NCBI GenBank assembly: GCA_030044475.1
Contig: JASHVP010000119.1
Coordinates: 1 to 7,358 of the forward strand
Reading direction: 5' to 3'
DNA: 7,358 bases
From: Thermoplasmata archaeon
GTDB taxonomy: Archaea > Thermoplasmatota > Thermoplasmata > Lutacidiplasmatales > UBA184
The position numbers and the translations under genes were made by a program. Every line of letters starts with the position of its first letter. Position 1 is the first letter of the stretch. Below, piece by piece: positions 1-6,536 of the stretch. A model generated the notes under the pieces. It was not told the origin of the DNA. It saw nothing but the letters and a program-made list of their open reading frames with translations, and ran no database searches.

Positions 1-109
1 GATCCTCGAGCAGTACCAGCGCCCCGACGGGACCGTGACGATTCCCGCCGTCCTCCGGCCGTACCTGGGCGGGCTCGACGCCCTGGCGCCGAAGTCCGCG
101 GCGACGTGA
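1..109 (+). CDS. serS: Seryl-tRNA synthetase, C-terminal end (5' partial)
   Basis: Reading from base 2, the last 35 codons end at TGA 107-109 and give a tail with PDGTVTIPAVLRPYLGGLD. This closely resembles the C-terminus of class II seryl-tRNA synthetases, where a tyrosine, an acidic-glycine turn and then a VPEVLRPYMGGLE-like segment end the protein (E. coli SerRS ends in a very similar stretch). The enzyme charges tRNA-Ser with serine in the cytoplasm. Only the tail is visible, so the catalytic motifs and the N-terminal coiled coil cannot be checked. About ten residues, rich in alanine, follow the usual end point. The stop overlaps the start of the helicase gene in a GTGA arrangement, which suggests the two are co-transcribed and translationally coupled. 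The tail is of the common bacterial/archaeal type rather than the rare methanogen type; this rests on a short segment only. Confidence 0.85.
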   Translation, partial: ILEQYQRPDGTVTIPAVLRPYLGGLDALAPKSAAT

Positions 110-1848
110 GCCCGACCGACGCCCCCCGAAGCGGCCCGGGTCCGTCCCAACGGCGGCTGGACGACTTCGCCGGGGAGGAGATCGCCCCCCCGCCGGAACC
201 GGGGCCTCACCGACCTCGGCCCCCGGAACTCCCGGGGACGTGGCAGGTGCACGACGGCTTCGTGGTCCACCCCTACGTACGGCGGGGAGCGATCCGGGCG
301 CTGCCGTTCCAGATCGACCTCGCCCGCATCGGCCTCTCGGACGACCTCTTGGTCGTCCTCCCCACCGGGCTCGGAAAGACGGTGATCGCCGCGCTGGTCG
401 CGGCGGAGCTCCTCCGGCGGACCGACGGGAAGCTCGTCGTGCTCGCCCCGACGCGACCGCTCGTCCAGCAGCACGCGGATTCGTTCGCGCGCTGGCTGAT
501 CCCCCTGCGATCCGCCCGGTTCACGGGCACGGTGAAGCGCCCGGTGCGCGACGGCCACTGGGACGGCGCCGACCTCGTCTTCGCCACGCCCGAGCTCCTC
601 TGGAACGACCTCGAGGCCGGGCGGTACGGGCTCCACGAGGTCGCCCTGCTCGTCGTCGACGAGGCCCATCATGCGGTCGGGAAGTACGCCTACGTTCCGA
701 TCGCGGCCCGGTTCCGGGAGACCCGCCCCCCGGGCGGCCGGCTCCTCGGACTAACCGCCTCGCCCGGAGGGCAGGAGGAGCGGATCGAGACGGTCGTGGG
801 GAACCTCGGGGTGACGCGGATCGAGGCCCGGACCCGGGACGACGAGGGGGTCCGCGAGCACGTCCAACCGACCCAGGTCGAGGTCCGCGAGGTCGACCTC
901 TCGCCGACCGCCGAGCGGATCCGGGAGCTCCTCGCCGCCGCGGCCCGGACCACGGGCCACAAACTCCAGAAGATGGGGTATCTGCGCAAGAAGCCGCTCG
1001 CCTCGCTCTCCGTGAAGGACCTCGTCGCCCTGCGGGCCGAGGTCTTCGCCCGTCCGGGGCCGATGGTCCGCAAGTTCGGCCCGCTGTTCCACCAGCTGGT
1101 GCTGCTCCACCTCCATCACGCCCAGGAGCGCCTGGAGACGCAGGGGATCACCCCGTTCGTGCAGTACCTCGACCGGGTCGCGGGCAAGGAGAAACCGGCG
1201 AAGGGGGACGCGGCGTTCCTCAAGCTGCCGGAGGTGGTCGAGGCGCGGCGCATCGCGGCGGAGTTCCTCCGGACCTCGACCGAGCCGTCGCATCCGAAGC
1301 TCGATGCGCTCGTCGACCTCGTGCGCGAGACGATCGACCGCCGCTCCGACCATCCGCCCCGGATCCTCGTGTTCGCGCAGTACCGGGACACGATCCGGAC
1401 GATCCGCGATCTCCTCGAGTTGCAGGGCTGGACGGTCGGCCGGTTCGTCGGCCAGGCGACCCGCGACGCGGACGACGCCGGAATGTCGCAGACGGAGCAG
1501 GGGCGGGTCCTCGAGGGGTTCCGGGCCGGGCGGTTCCCCATCCTCGTCGCGAGCAGTGTGGCGGAGGAAGGACTGGACGTCCCGGACGTCGATCTGGTCG
1601 TCTTCTTCGAGGCCGTCCCGAGCGAGATCCGCGCCATCCAGCGGCGGGGGCGGACCGGGCGGACGTCGCTCGGTCGGGTCGCCGTCCTGCTCACGCGAGC
1701 GACGCGCGACACCCGGTACCAAGTGGCCGAGGTCCGGCGCGAGAAGGCGATGGGGCGGATCGTTCGCCGGCTCTCCGCCGAAGCCCGTCGGCGCCGCACG
1801 TGCGAGGCCGGGACGACCGACCGGGACGGGACGGCCGCCGGACCGTGA
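106..1848 (+). CDS. Hef/FANCM/Mph1-type SF2 DNA helicase lacking the nuclease domain
   Basis: This is a 580-residue superfamily 2 helicase. Motifs in order: Q69 in PFQIDLA, Walker A PTGLGKT (86-92), motif Ia APTRPLVQQH (114-123), DEAH (185-188), motif III LTASPGG (216-222), motif IV ILVFAQYRDT (420-429), motif V from V481 to E502, and motif VI QRRGRTGR (512-519). The region at about 265-400 between the two RecA folds is mostly helical, matching the thumb-like insertion of Hef and FANCM. The LTASPG and VLPTGLGKT forms are typical of that family, which remodels stalled forks and branched DNA. Euryarchaeal Hef proteins usually continue into an ERCC4 nuclease and HhH domain; this one ends shortly after motif VI in an Arg-rich tail. 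The GTG start at 106 overlaps the serS stop. A GTG at 247 (V48) is an alternative, because recognisable similarity begins only near there. Residues 1-45 are Pro-rich, probably disordered, and contain QRRLDDF (15-21), which resembles a PCNA-binding motif. Confidence 0.88.
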   Translation: MSPTDAPRSGPGPSQRRLDDFAGEEIAPPPEPGPHRPRPPELPGTWQVHDGFVVHPYVRRGAIRALPFQIDLARIGLSDDLLVVLPTGLGKTVIAALVAAELLRRTDGKLVVLAPTRPLVQQHADSFARWLIPLRSARFTGTVKRPVRDGHWDGADLVFATPELLWNDLEAGRYGLHEVALLVVDEAHHAVGKYAYVPIAARFRETRPPGGRLLGLTASPGGQEERIETVVGNLGVTRIEARTRDDEGVREHVQPTQVEVREVDLSPTAERIRELLAAAARTTGHKLQKMGYLRKKPLASLSVKDLVALRAEVFARPGPMVRKFGPLFHQLVLLHLHHAQERLETQGITPFVQYLDRVAGKEKPAKGDAAFLKLPEVVEARRIAAEFLRTSTEPSHPKLDALVDLVRETIDRRSDHPPRILVFAQYRDTIRTIRDLLELQGWTVGRFVGQATRDADDAGMSQTEQGRVLEGFRAGRFPILVASSVAEEGLDVPDVDLVVFFEAVPSEIRAIQRRGRTGRTSLGRVAVLLTRATRDTRYQVAEVRREKAMGRIVRRLSAEARRRRTCEAGTTDRDGTAAGP

Positions 1849-1940
1849 CCCTCGGATAAATCTGCCGTTCCACCCTGCGACGGCGCGACACGGGTATCGA
1901 GCCTAAATAGCGAGGTCCGGGTCCAACGCCCCAAGGTTCG
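1849..1940 (+). promoter_or_regulatory. Intergenic region with probable kdp operon promoter (TATA-like box at 1902-1910)
   Basis: This is the only sizeable intergenic stretch and it contains the window's most AT-rich words. CCTAAATAG (1902-1910) fits an archaeal TATA box. Counting about 25 bp downstream puts transcription start near 1930-1935, only a few bases before the kdpF ATG at 1941, so the mRNA would have a very short leader. A second AT-rich word, GGATAAAT (1854-1861), could be another promoter element or part of the helicase 3' end. The four bases CGAG occur directly on both sides of the TATA-like box (1898-1901 and 1911-1914), and GCGAC is repeated 8 bp apart at 1877-1881 and 1885-1889. 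Either could be an operator half-site, but they are short enough to be chance. No clear BRE, hairpin or T-rich terminator is visible. The promoter call is an inference from position and base composition. Confidence 0.5.
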
Positions 1941-2054
1941 ATGGGTGCCTTCGGTTGGGTCGAGCAGAACCTCGGTCTGACGGTCCTCACCGTCCTCTCC
2001 CTCGGTCTCACCGTCTACTTGGTCTACGTCATGCTCCGCCCGGAGCGCTTCTGA
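1941..2054 (+). CDS. kdpF: KdpF, small membrane subunit of the K+-transporting ATPase
   Basis: This 37-residue peptide has one hydrophobic helix (about residues 12-31) and ends in YLVYVMLRPERF. That ending matches the KdpF signature, an aromatic-rich YLVY-type helix end followed by a Pro-Glu-x-Phe tail; the E. coli protein ends YLVYALINAEAF. KdpF is a single-span lipid-like peptide that stabilises the KdpABC complex, and it is often missed in annotation because of its size. The start is ATG at 1941, 31 bp after the TATA-like box. A weak AGGT (1934-1937) lies very close to it, which fits a short-leader mRNA. The stop is followed after 9 bp by kdpA in the same reading frame. Position directly upstream of kdpA and the conserved C-terminal motif make the call secure despite the length. 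Confidence 0.9.
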   Translation: MGAFGWVEQNLGLTVLTVLSLGLTVYLVYVMLRPERF

Positions 2055-2055
2055 C

Positions 2056-2061
2056 GGAGGT
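2056..2061 (+). promoter_or_regulatory. Shine-Dalgarno sequence for kdpA
   Basis: GGAGGT is a strong match to the archaeal anti-Shine-Dalgarno complement and sits right after the kdpF stop. Only two bases separate it from the GTG start of kdpA, which is closer than usual. No other start codon is placed better, and the protein similarity begins right at this GTG, so the start at 2064 is retained. Confidence 0.6.
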
Positions 2062-2063
2062 CG

Positions 2064-3764
2064 GTGTTCGACTTCGCGTCGCTCTGGGACGTCATCGTTC
2101 TCCTCGGAATCGCGCTCGCTCTCGCCCCGGCGTTCGGCAGCTACCTGGGGAGGGTGTACTCGAACCGACCGGTCGTCGGGGACACCCTGCTCAACCCGAT
2201 CGAGGCGTTCATCTACCGACTGCTCGGCACGTCGCCGCGGAAGTCGATGCGCCCGGGCGAGTACATGCTCGCCCTCCTGCTCGTCAACGGGGCGATGATG
2301 GCGTTCCTGTTCTTCTTCTTCGCCCAGCAAGGGCGTCTCCCGTGGGACCCGAGCGGCGCGCCGGACATGTCGTGGAGCCTCGCGCTCCACTCGTCGGCGA
2401 GCTTCACCACGAACACCGACTTCACCCACTTCACCAACGAGTCGCAGATGAGCTTCGCCTCGCTGTCGGTCGCCTGGCCGGTCGCGCTGTTCCTGTCGGC
2501 GGCGACGGGCCTCGCGGTGTTCGCCGCCATGGTCCGCGGCTTCGTCCGCCGGGACGGCACGCTCGGCAACTTCTACGTCGACATCGTCCGGTCGGTCACC
2601 CGGATCCTGCTGCCGATCGCGACCCTCGCGGCGATCGTGATGGTCCTGCTCGGGGTCCCCCAAACGTACACGGCGATCGTCGTCGCGCACCCGCTGACCG
2701 GCGGCACCCAGACGATCTACCTCGGCCCCGTCGCGTCGTACCAGTCGATCTCCCTCCTCGGGACGAACGGCGGGGGGTTCTACTCCGCCAACATGGCCAG
2801 CCCGCTCGCGAACCCGAGCGCGATCTCCGACCTCTTCGCGACCTTCGTGATGATGCTGATCCCGTTCTCGACCCCGTTCGCCTTCGGCCAGATGATCCGG
2901 CGGCGGTCGGAGGCGTGGCCCTACTTCGGCACCATCCTGATCGTCTTCGGGATCGCCTTCGCGTTGTTCATCGCCTACCAGGCGGCGTCGAACCCGTTCC
3001 TCGCCTCGATCAACGGTCTCGGGGCGCAGACGAACGGCTACCCGGTCGGGCAGGAGACCCGGTTCGGCCTCTCGGACGCGTCCCTGTTCCAGGTCGTCAG
3101 CGTCTATGGGAACGTCGGGGCGAACAACATGCAGATCGGCTCGCTCTCCCCCGTGGCGCAGCTCGTGCTCCTGTTCGGGATGTTCACCCAGAGCACCCCC
3201 GGGGGGGAGGGGACGGGGTTCGCCACGCTCCTGCTGTTCTCCCTGCTCGGGATCTTCGTCGGGGGCCTCATGGTCGGGCGGACGCCCGAGTACCTGGGGA
3301 AGAAGATCCAGACGAGCCAGGTCCGGTGGGCCGCTCTCGCCGTCCTCATCCATCCGGCGACGATCCTGCTCCCGTTCGGCGTCGCGATTTTAGGGCACCA
3401 GGTCGACCTCGTCGGAGCGAGCGCCGGGGCGACGGCGCACAACTTCACCTCGGTCCTCTACGAGTTCACGAGCGAGTCCGCCAACAACGGCAGCGCCCTC
3501 TCCACCGCGCAGTTCAACGACACGACGGTCTTCTTCAACGTCACCGGCGCGCTCATCATGCTCGTCGGACGGTTCGTTCCGATCTACGTGATGTTGCGGG
3601 TCGGAGGGCTGTTCTCGGAGCAGGACCCGCTCGCGCCGAACGCGGGCACGCTGCGGACCGCGAGCGCGACGTTCTGCCTCTACCTCACGCTGTTCCTGAT
3701 CATCACGACCGCGCTGATCTTCCTGCCGGTGATGGCGCTCGGCCCGCTCGGCCAGATCATCTGA
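2064..3764 (+). CDS. kdpA: KdpA, potassium-binding and translocating subunit
   Basis: This 566-residue polytopic membrane protein (E. coli KdpA has 557) belongs to the superfamily of K+ transporters with four membrane-pore-membrane repeats. It selects K+ from outside and passes it through an internal tunnel to KdpB. Filter 1 is SFTTNTDF (113-120), filter 2 is LLGTNGGGF (231-239), filter 3 is YGNVGANNM (348-356) and filter 4 is ESANNGSA (471-478). GRTPEYLGKK (405-414) and GRF (502-504, matching the region of E. coli Arg493) are conserved. Filter 3 and the following pore loop differ markedly from the bacterial form: the usual MHDSF is QIGSL, and GEVVFGG is TQSTPGG. Filter 1 has Asp119 and Thr121 where E. 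coli has Asn114 and Gln116. Start GTG follows a strong GGAGGT. Five N-X-S/T sequons are present, four of them between residues 460 and 494. The gene lies 9 bp after kdpF and 10 bp before kdpB. Confidence 0.96.
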   Translation: MFDFASLWDVIVLLGIALALAPAFGSYLGRVYSNRPVVGDTLLNPIEAFIYRLLGTSPRKSMRPGEYMLALLLVNGAMMAFLFFFFAQQGRLPWDPSGAPDMSWSLALHSSASFTTNTDFTHFTNESQMSFASLSVAWPVALFLSAATGLAVFAAMVRGFVRRDGTLGNFYVDIVRSVTRILLPIATLAAIVMVLLGVPQTYTAIVVAHPLTGGTQTIYLGPVASYQSISLLGTNGGGFYSANMASPLANPSAISDLFATFVMMLIPFSTPFAFGQMIRRRSEAWPYFGTILIVFGIAFALFIAYQAASNPFLASINGLGAQTNGYPVGQETRFGLSDASLFQVVSVYGNVGANNMQIGSLSPVAQLVLLFGMFTQSTPGGEGTGFATLLLFSLLGIFVGGLMVGRTPEYLGKKIQTSQVRWAALAVLIHPATILLPFGVAILGHQVDLVGASAGATAHNFTSVLYEFTSESANNGSALSTAQFNDTTVFFNVTGALIMLVGRFVPIYVMLRVGGLFSEQDPLAPNAGTLRTASATFCLYLTLFLIITTALIFLPVMALGPLGQII

Positions 3765-3774
3765 GGGGGGAGAG

Positions 3775-5901
3775 ATGAGCGAAGAGTTCCTGATCGAGCC
3801 GGGGGCGAAGGTCTCCGTCCGCCGGGTCCCTCACACCTCCTGGCGCCGCGTCCTGGCGGACTCGTTCCGCCACTTCAATCCGAAGCGGCAGGTCCGGCAC
3901 CCGCTGATGTTCTGCGTGTACGTCCTGTTCGTGCTCACGGTCGTCCTCACGATCTACCCGCGGATCTTCCCCGACGTCCTCGCGACGTACAACTCGGGCT
4001 ACTACGTCGCGATCTCGGTCATCCTGTTCCTCACGCTCTGGTTCGCGAACCTGTCGGACTCGATCGCGGAGGCGCAGGGCCGCGCGCAGGCCGACAGCCT
4101 CCGCGAGATCCGCAGCGGCATCCGCGCGCGGCAGATCCTCCCCGACGGCACCGCCCGCTGGGTGCCGTCCGACATCCTCCACGTGGGGGACACCGTCGAG
4201 GTCCGGCCCGGAGAGCCCGTCCCCGTCGACGGCGACGTCATCGCGGGGGCGGCGCTGATCGACGAGTCGATGATGACCGGGGAGTCCGAGGCGGTCACCC
4301 GGGAGAGCGGCGGCGACCGGACCAGCGTCCTCGGCGGGACGCGGGTCCTCCAGGGGACGGTGAAGGTCCGGGTGAGCGCCGCGCGCGGCGAGTCGTTCCT
4401 CGACCGTCTGATCCGGCTCGTCGAAGGGCTCGGCCGGGAGCCGACGCCGAACGAGATCGCGCTGTCCGTCCTGCTCGCGGCGCTCACGATCACGCTGTTC
4501 ATCGTCTGCGTCTCGTTCGTCTACCTCGCGGACTTCTCCGGCATCGTCACCATCTCGCTCGCGACGATCGTCGCGCTGTTCGTCTGCCTGATGCCGACGA
4601 CGATCGGCGCCCTCCTCCCGGCGATCGGGATCTCCGGCGTCAATCGGGTCGCCCGAGCGAACGTGATCGCGAAGTCCGGGAAGGCGGTCGAGGCGGCGGG
4701 CGACCTGGACGTCCTGATCCTGGACAAGACCGGCACGATCACGGTCGGCAACCGCCTGGCGGTCCAGTTCGTCCTCGCGCCGGAGGTGGCGGCGAAGGAG
4801 CTCGTCGAGAACGCGATGCTCGCCTCGAGCCTCGACGAGACCCCCGAGGGCCGCTCGATCGTCCGTCTCGCGGCGCGCCAAAACGTCCCGGTGCGGCGGT
4901 TGGCCCCGGGGACGTTCCGGGTGATGCCGTTCACCCCCGAGCGGCGGATGAGCGGGCTCGTCCTCAACGACGGCACCGAGGTGTTCAAGGGGTCGCTCTC
5001 GGCGATGCAGGCGTACGGGGCCGAGATCCCCAACGCCCTGCTCCAGAACGCGTTGCAGTTCTCGCGTCAGGGGATGACGCCGCTGGCCGTCGCCGCCAAC
5101 AAGCGGGTCCTCGGGGTCGTGGTGCTGAAGGACGTGGTGAAGCCGGGGATCAAGGACCGGATCCACGAGCTCAAGCTGATGGGGATCCGGACGATCATGT
5201 GCACCGGCGACAACCGGGTCACGGCCGCCGCGATCGCGAAGGAGAGCGGCGTCGACGACTTCATCGCCGAGGCGAAGCCGGAGGCGAAGCTCGAGGTGAT
5301 CCAGCGGGAGAAGGCCGCCGGGCGGCTCGTCGCCATGACGGGGGACGGGACGAACGACGCTCCGGCCCTCGCCCGCGCCGACGTCGGGCTCGCGATGAAC
5401 TCGGGGACGAGCGCGGCGAAGGAGGCCGGGAACATGGTCGACCTCGACAACGACCCGACCAAGCTGATCCAGGTCGTCTCGATCGGCAAGCAGCTGCTCA
5501 TCACCCGGGGCGCCCTGACCACGTTCTCGATCACGAACGACGTCGCGAAGTACTTCGCCATCATCCCCGCGATCTTCGTCACGGCCGCTCTGCCCGGCGT
5601 GGCCGCCCTCAACATCCTCGGCCTGACCGACCCGTACCTCGCGGTCCTCGCCGCGCTCCTGTTCAACGCCCTGATCATCCCGATCCTGATCCCGCTCGCG
5701 CTCGTGGGCGTGCCGTTCCGCCCCCGGAACGCGATCGACCTCCTCCGGCGGAACTTGCTCACCTACGGCCTGGGAGGGCTCGTCAGCGCCTTCGTCGGGA
5801 TCTGGCTCTGCTACTACTTCCTCGACTGGTCGCTGGCGCTCCCGTTGTTCCACTCGTGGAGCGTCGCGATCGGCCGCGTGCTCCCGCTCGGAGGCCGATG
5901 A
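3775..5901 (+). CDS. kdpB: KdpB, catalytic P-type ATPase subunit
   Basis: This 708-residue P-type ATPase of the KdpB class hydrolyses ATP to drive K+ uptake through KdpA. TGES (168-171) marks the actuator domain; Ser171 corresponds to the E. coli serine (Ser162) whose phosphorylation inhibits the pump. PTTIG (274-278) lies in the transmembrane ion-binding helix. DKTGT (317-321) carries the phosphorylated Asp317. DETPEGRSI (354-362) and FKGS (404-407) belong to the nucleotide-binding domain. TGDN (477-480) and GDGTNDAP (523-530) are the hinge motifs. Asp589 and Lys592 in NDVAKYFAI are the paired charges in the membrane that are characteristic of KdpB. The N-terminus aligns with bacterial KdpB from the NPKxxxRHPLMF region on. 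The protein is about 25 residues longer than the E. coli form, partly through a hydrophobic C-terminal extension after YGLGGL (664-669). The ATG start follows a purine-rich GGGGGGAGAG, and the stop overlaps kdpC by four bases. Confidence 0.98.
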   Translation: MSEEFLIEPGAKVSVRRVPHTSWRRVLADSFRHFNPKRQVRHPLMFCVYVLFVLTVVLTIYPRIFPDVLATYNSGYYVAISVILFLTLWFANLSDSIAEAQGRAQADSLREIRSGIRARQILPDGTARWVPSDILHVGDTVEVRPGEPVPVDGDVIAGAALIDESMMTGESEAVTRESGGDRTSVLGGTRVLQGTVKVRVSAARGESFLDRLIRLVEGLGREPTPNEIALSVLLAALTITLFIVCVSFVYLADFSGIVTISLATIVALFVCLMPTTIGALLPAIGISGVNRVARANVIAKSGKAVEAAGDLDVLILDKTGTITVGNRLAVQFVLAPEVAAKELVENAMLASSLDETPEGRSIVRLAARQNVPVRRLAPGTFRVMPFTPERRMSGLVLNDGTEVFKGSLSAMQAYGAEIPNALLQNALQFSRQGMTPLAVAANKRVLGVVVLKDVVKPGIKDRIHELKLMGIRTIMCTGDNRVTAAAIAKESGVDDFIAEAKPEAKLEVIQREKAAGRLVAMTGDGTNDAPALARADVGLAMNSGTSAAKEAGNMVDLDNDPTKLIQVVSIGKQLLITRGALTTFSITNDVAKYFAIIPAIFVTAALPGVAALNILGLTDPYLAVLAALLFNALIIPILIPLALVGVPFRPRNAIDLLRRNLLTYGLGGLVSAFVGIWLCYYFLDWSLALPLFHSWSVAIGRVLPLGGR

Positions 5902-6533
5902 GCGCTCCGTCCGCGCCCCGCCCGGGCCCCCGCCGCGCGCCGCCGGACGCCCATCCGTTCGCCGTGCACGTCCGGGCCACCGTCGTCCTGCTCGTGCTCA
6001 CAATCCTGCTGGCGGGGTTCGTCTACCCGTTCTTCGTCACCGCCGTCGCCCAGGCGATCGACCCGTACGCCGCCGACGGGTCGCTCCTGTACTATCCCAA
6101 CGGGACGGTCGCGGGGTCGGCGCTGGTCGCCCAGAACCTGAGCGCCCCGTACCTGTTCTGGGAGCGTCCGTCGCTCACCGACTGGAACACGACCCTCGGC
6201 GCCGACACCCCCCCCGGTCCGACCGATCCGGCGCTGCAGGCCCTGCTAAACGAAACGCTGCAGTACATGCGGGAGGATGGAGGGTTCGCCGTGAACGCCA
6301 CGCTGCCGATCTGGTGGGTCACTCCGTCGGCGTCGGACATCGACCCCGACCTGGTTCCGCAGGCGGTGCTCGTCCAGGTGCCCCGCGTCGCGAACGCGAC
6401 GAACCTGACGATCCCGTTCCTCCAGAACCTCGTGAACGAGCACATCCAGCAGCCGATCCTCCCCGACCTCGGCACGGCGTACGTCGACGTGCTCGAGCTC
6501 GACCTCGCGCTCCTCCCGCTCATCGGGAAGTGA
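5898..6533 (+). CDS. kdpC: KdpC, single-span subunit of the K+-transporting ATPase
   Basis: This 211-residue protein (E. coli KdpC has 190) has a Pro/Arg-rich cytoplasmic N-terminus of about 22 residues and one membrane helix (about 26-53, ending in VYPFFVTAVAQ). The remaining domain faces outside. Conserved marks are GSALVAQNL (73-81), the WERPS element (88-92), VTPSASDIDPDLVPQA (141-156), VPRVANATNL (161-170) and QQPILPDLG (184-192), all matching the E. coli order. KdpC locks KdpA and KdpB together and raises ATP affinity. The ATG overlaps the kdpB stop in an ATGA arrangement, which indicates translational coupling and fixes the start. The extracellular domain carries seven N-X-S/T sequons (N68, N80, N97, N118, N133, N166, N169), consistent with heavy N-glycosylation in an archaeon. 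The N-terminal extension is absent from E. coli KdpC. Confidence 0.95.
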   Translation: MSAPSAPRPGPRRAPPDAHPFAVHVRATVVLLVLTILLAGFVYPFFVTAVAQAIDPYAADGSLLYYPNGTVAGSALVAQNLSAPYLFWERPSLTDWNTTLGADTPPGPTDPALQALLNETLQYMREDGGFAVNATLPIWWVTPSASDIDPDLVPQAVLVQVPRVANATNLTIPFLQNLVNEHIQQPILPDLGTAYVDVLELDLALLPLIGK

Positions 6534-6536
6534 CCC

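Noticed and set aside
240..1859. A long plus-strand frame overlapping the helicase in another phase
   Set aside because: Its translation is Arg/Pro/Gly-rich noise, while the 106-1848 frame carries all the SF2 helicase motifs.
1849..1900. Terminator after the helicase gene
   Set aside because: There is no T-rich run and no clear hairpin followed by Ts. The AT-rich words read better as promoter elements.
1116..3353. A 745-codon open frame on the minus strand across the helicase and kdpA
   Set aside because: Its translation is dominated by Arg, Glu, Asp, Pro and Gly with no fold-like pattern, and it lies opposite two clearly real genes. It is an artefact of GC-rich codon bias.
1955..3778. A long plus-strand frame overlapping kdpF and kdpA
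   Set aside because: Composition is Arg/Pro-rich without membrane segments. The kdpA frame has the complete transporter signature.
3757..5853. A 698-codon open frame on the minus strand across kdpB
   Set aside because: It has the same low-complexity charged composition and runs opposite a fully conserved P-type ATPase gene, so it is not a gene.
5199..5897. Upstream extension of the kdpC frame into kdpB
   Set aside because: The part before the ATG at 5898 is an out-of-frame shadow of kdpB. Similarity to KdpC and the membrane helix start only after 5898.
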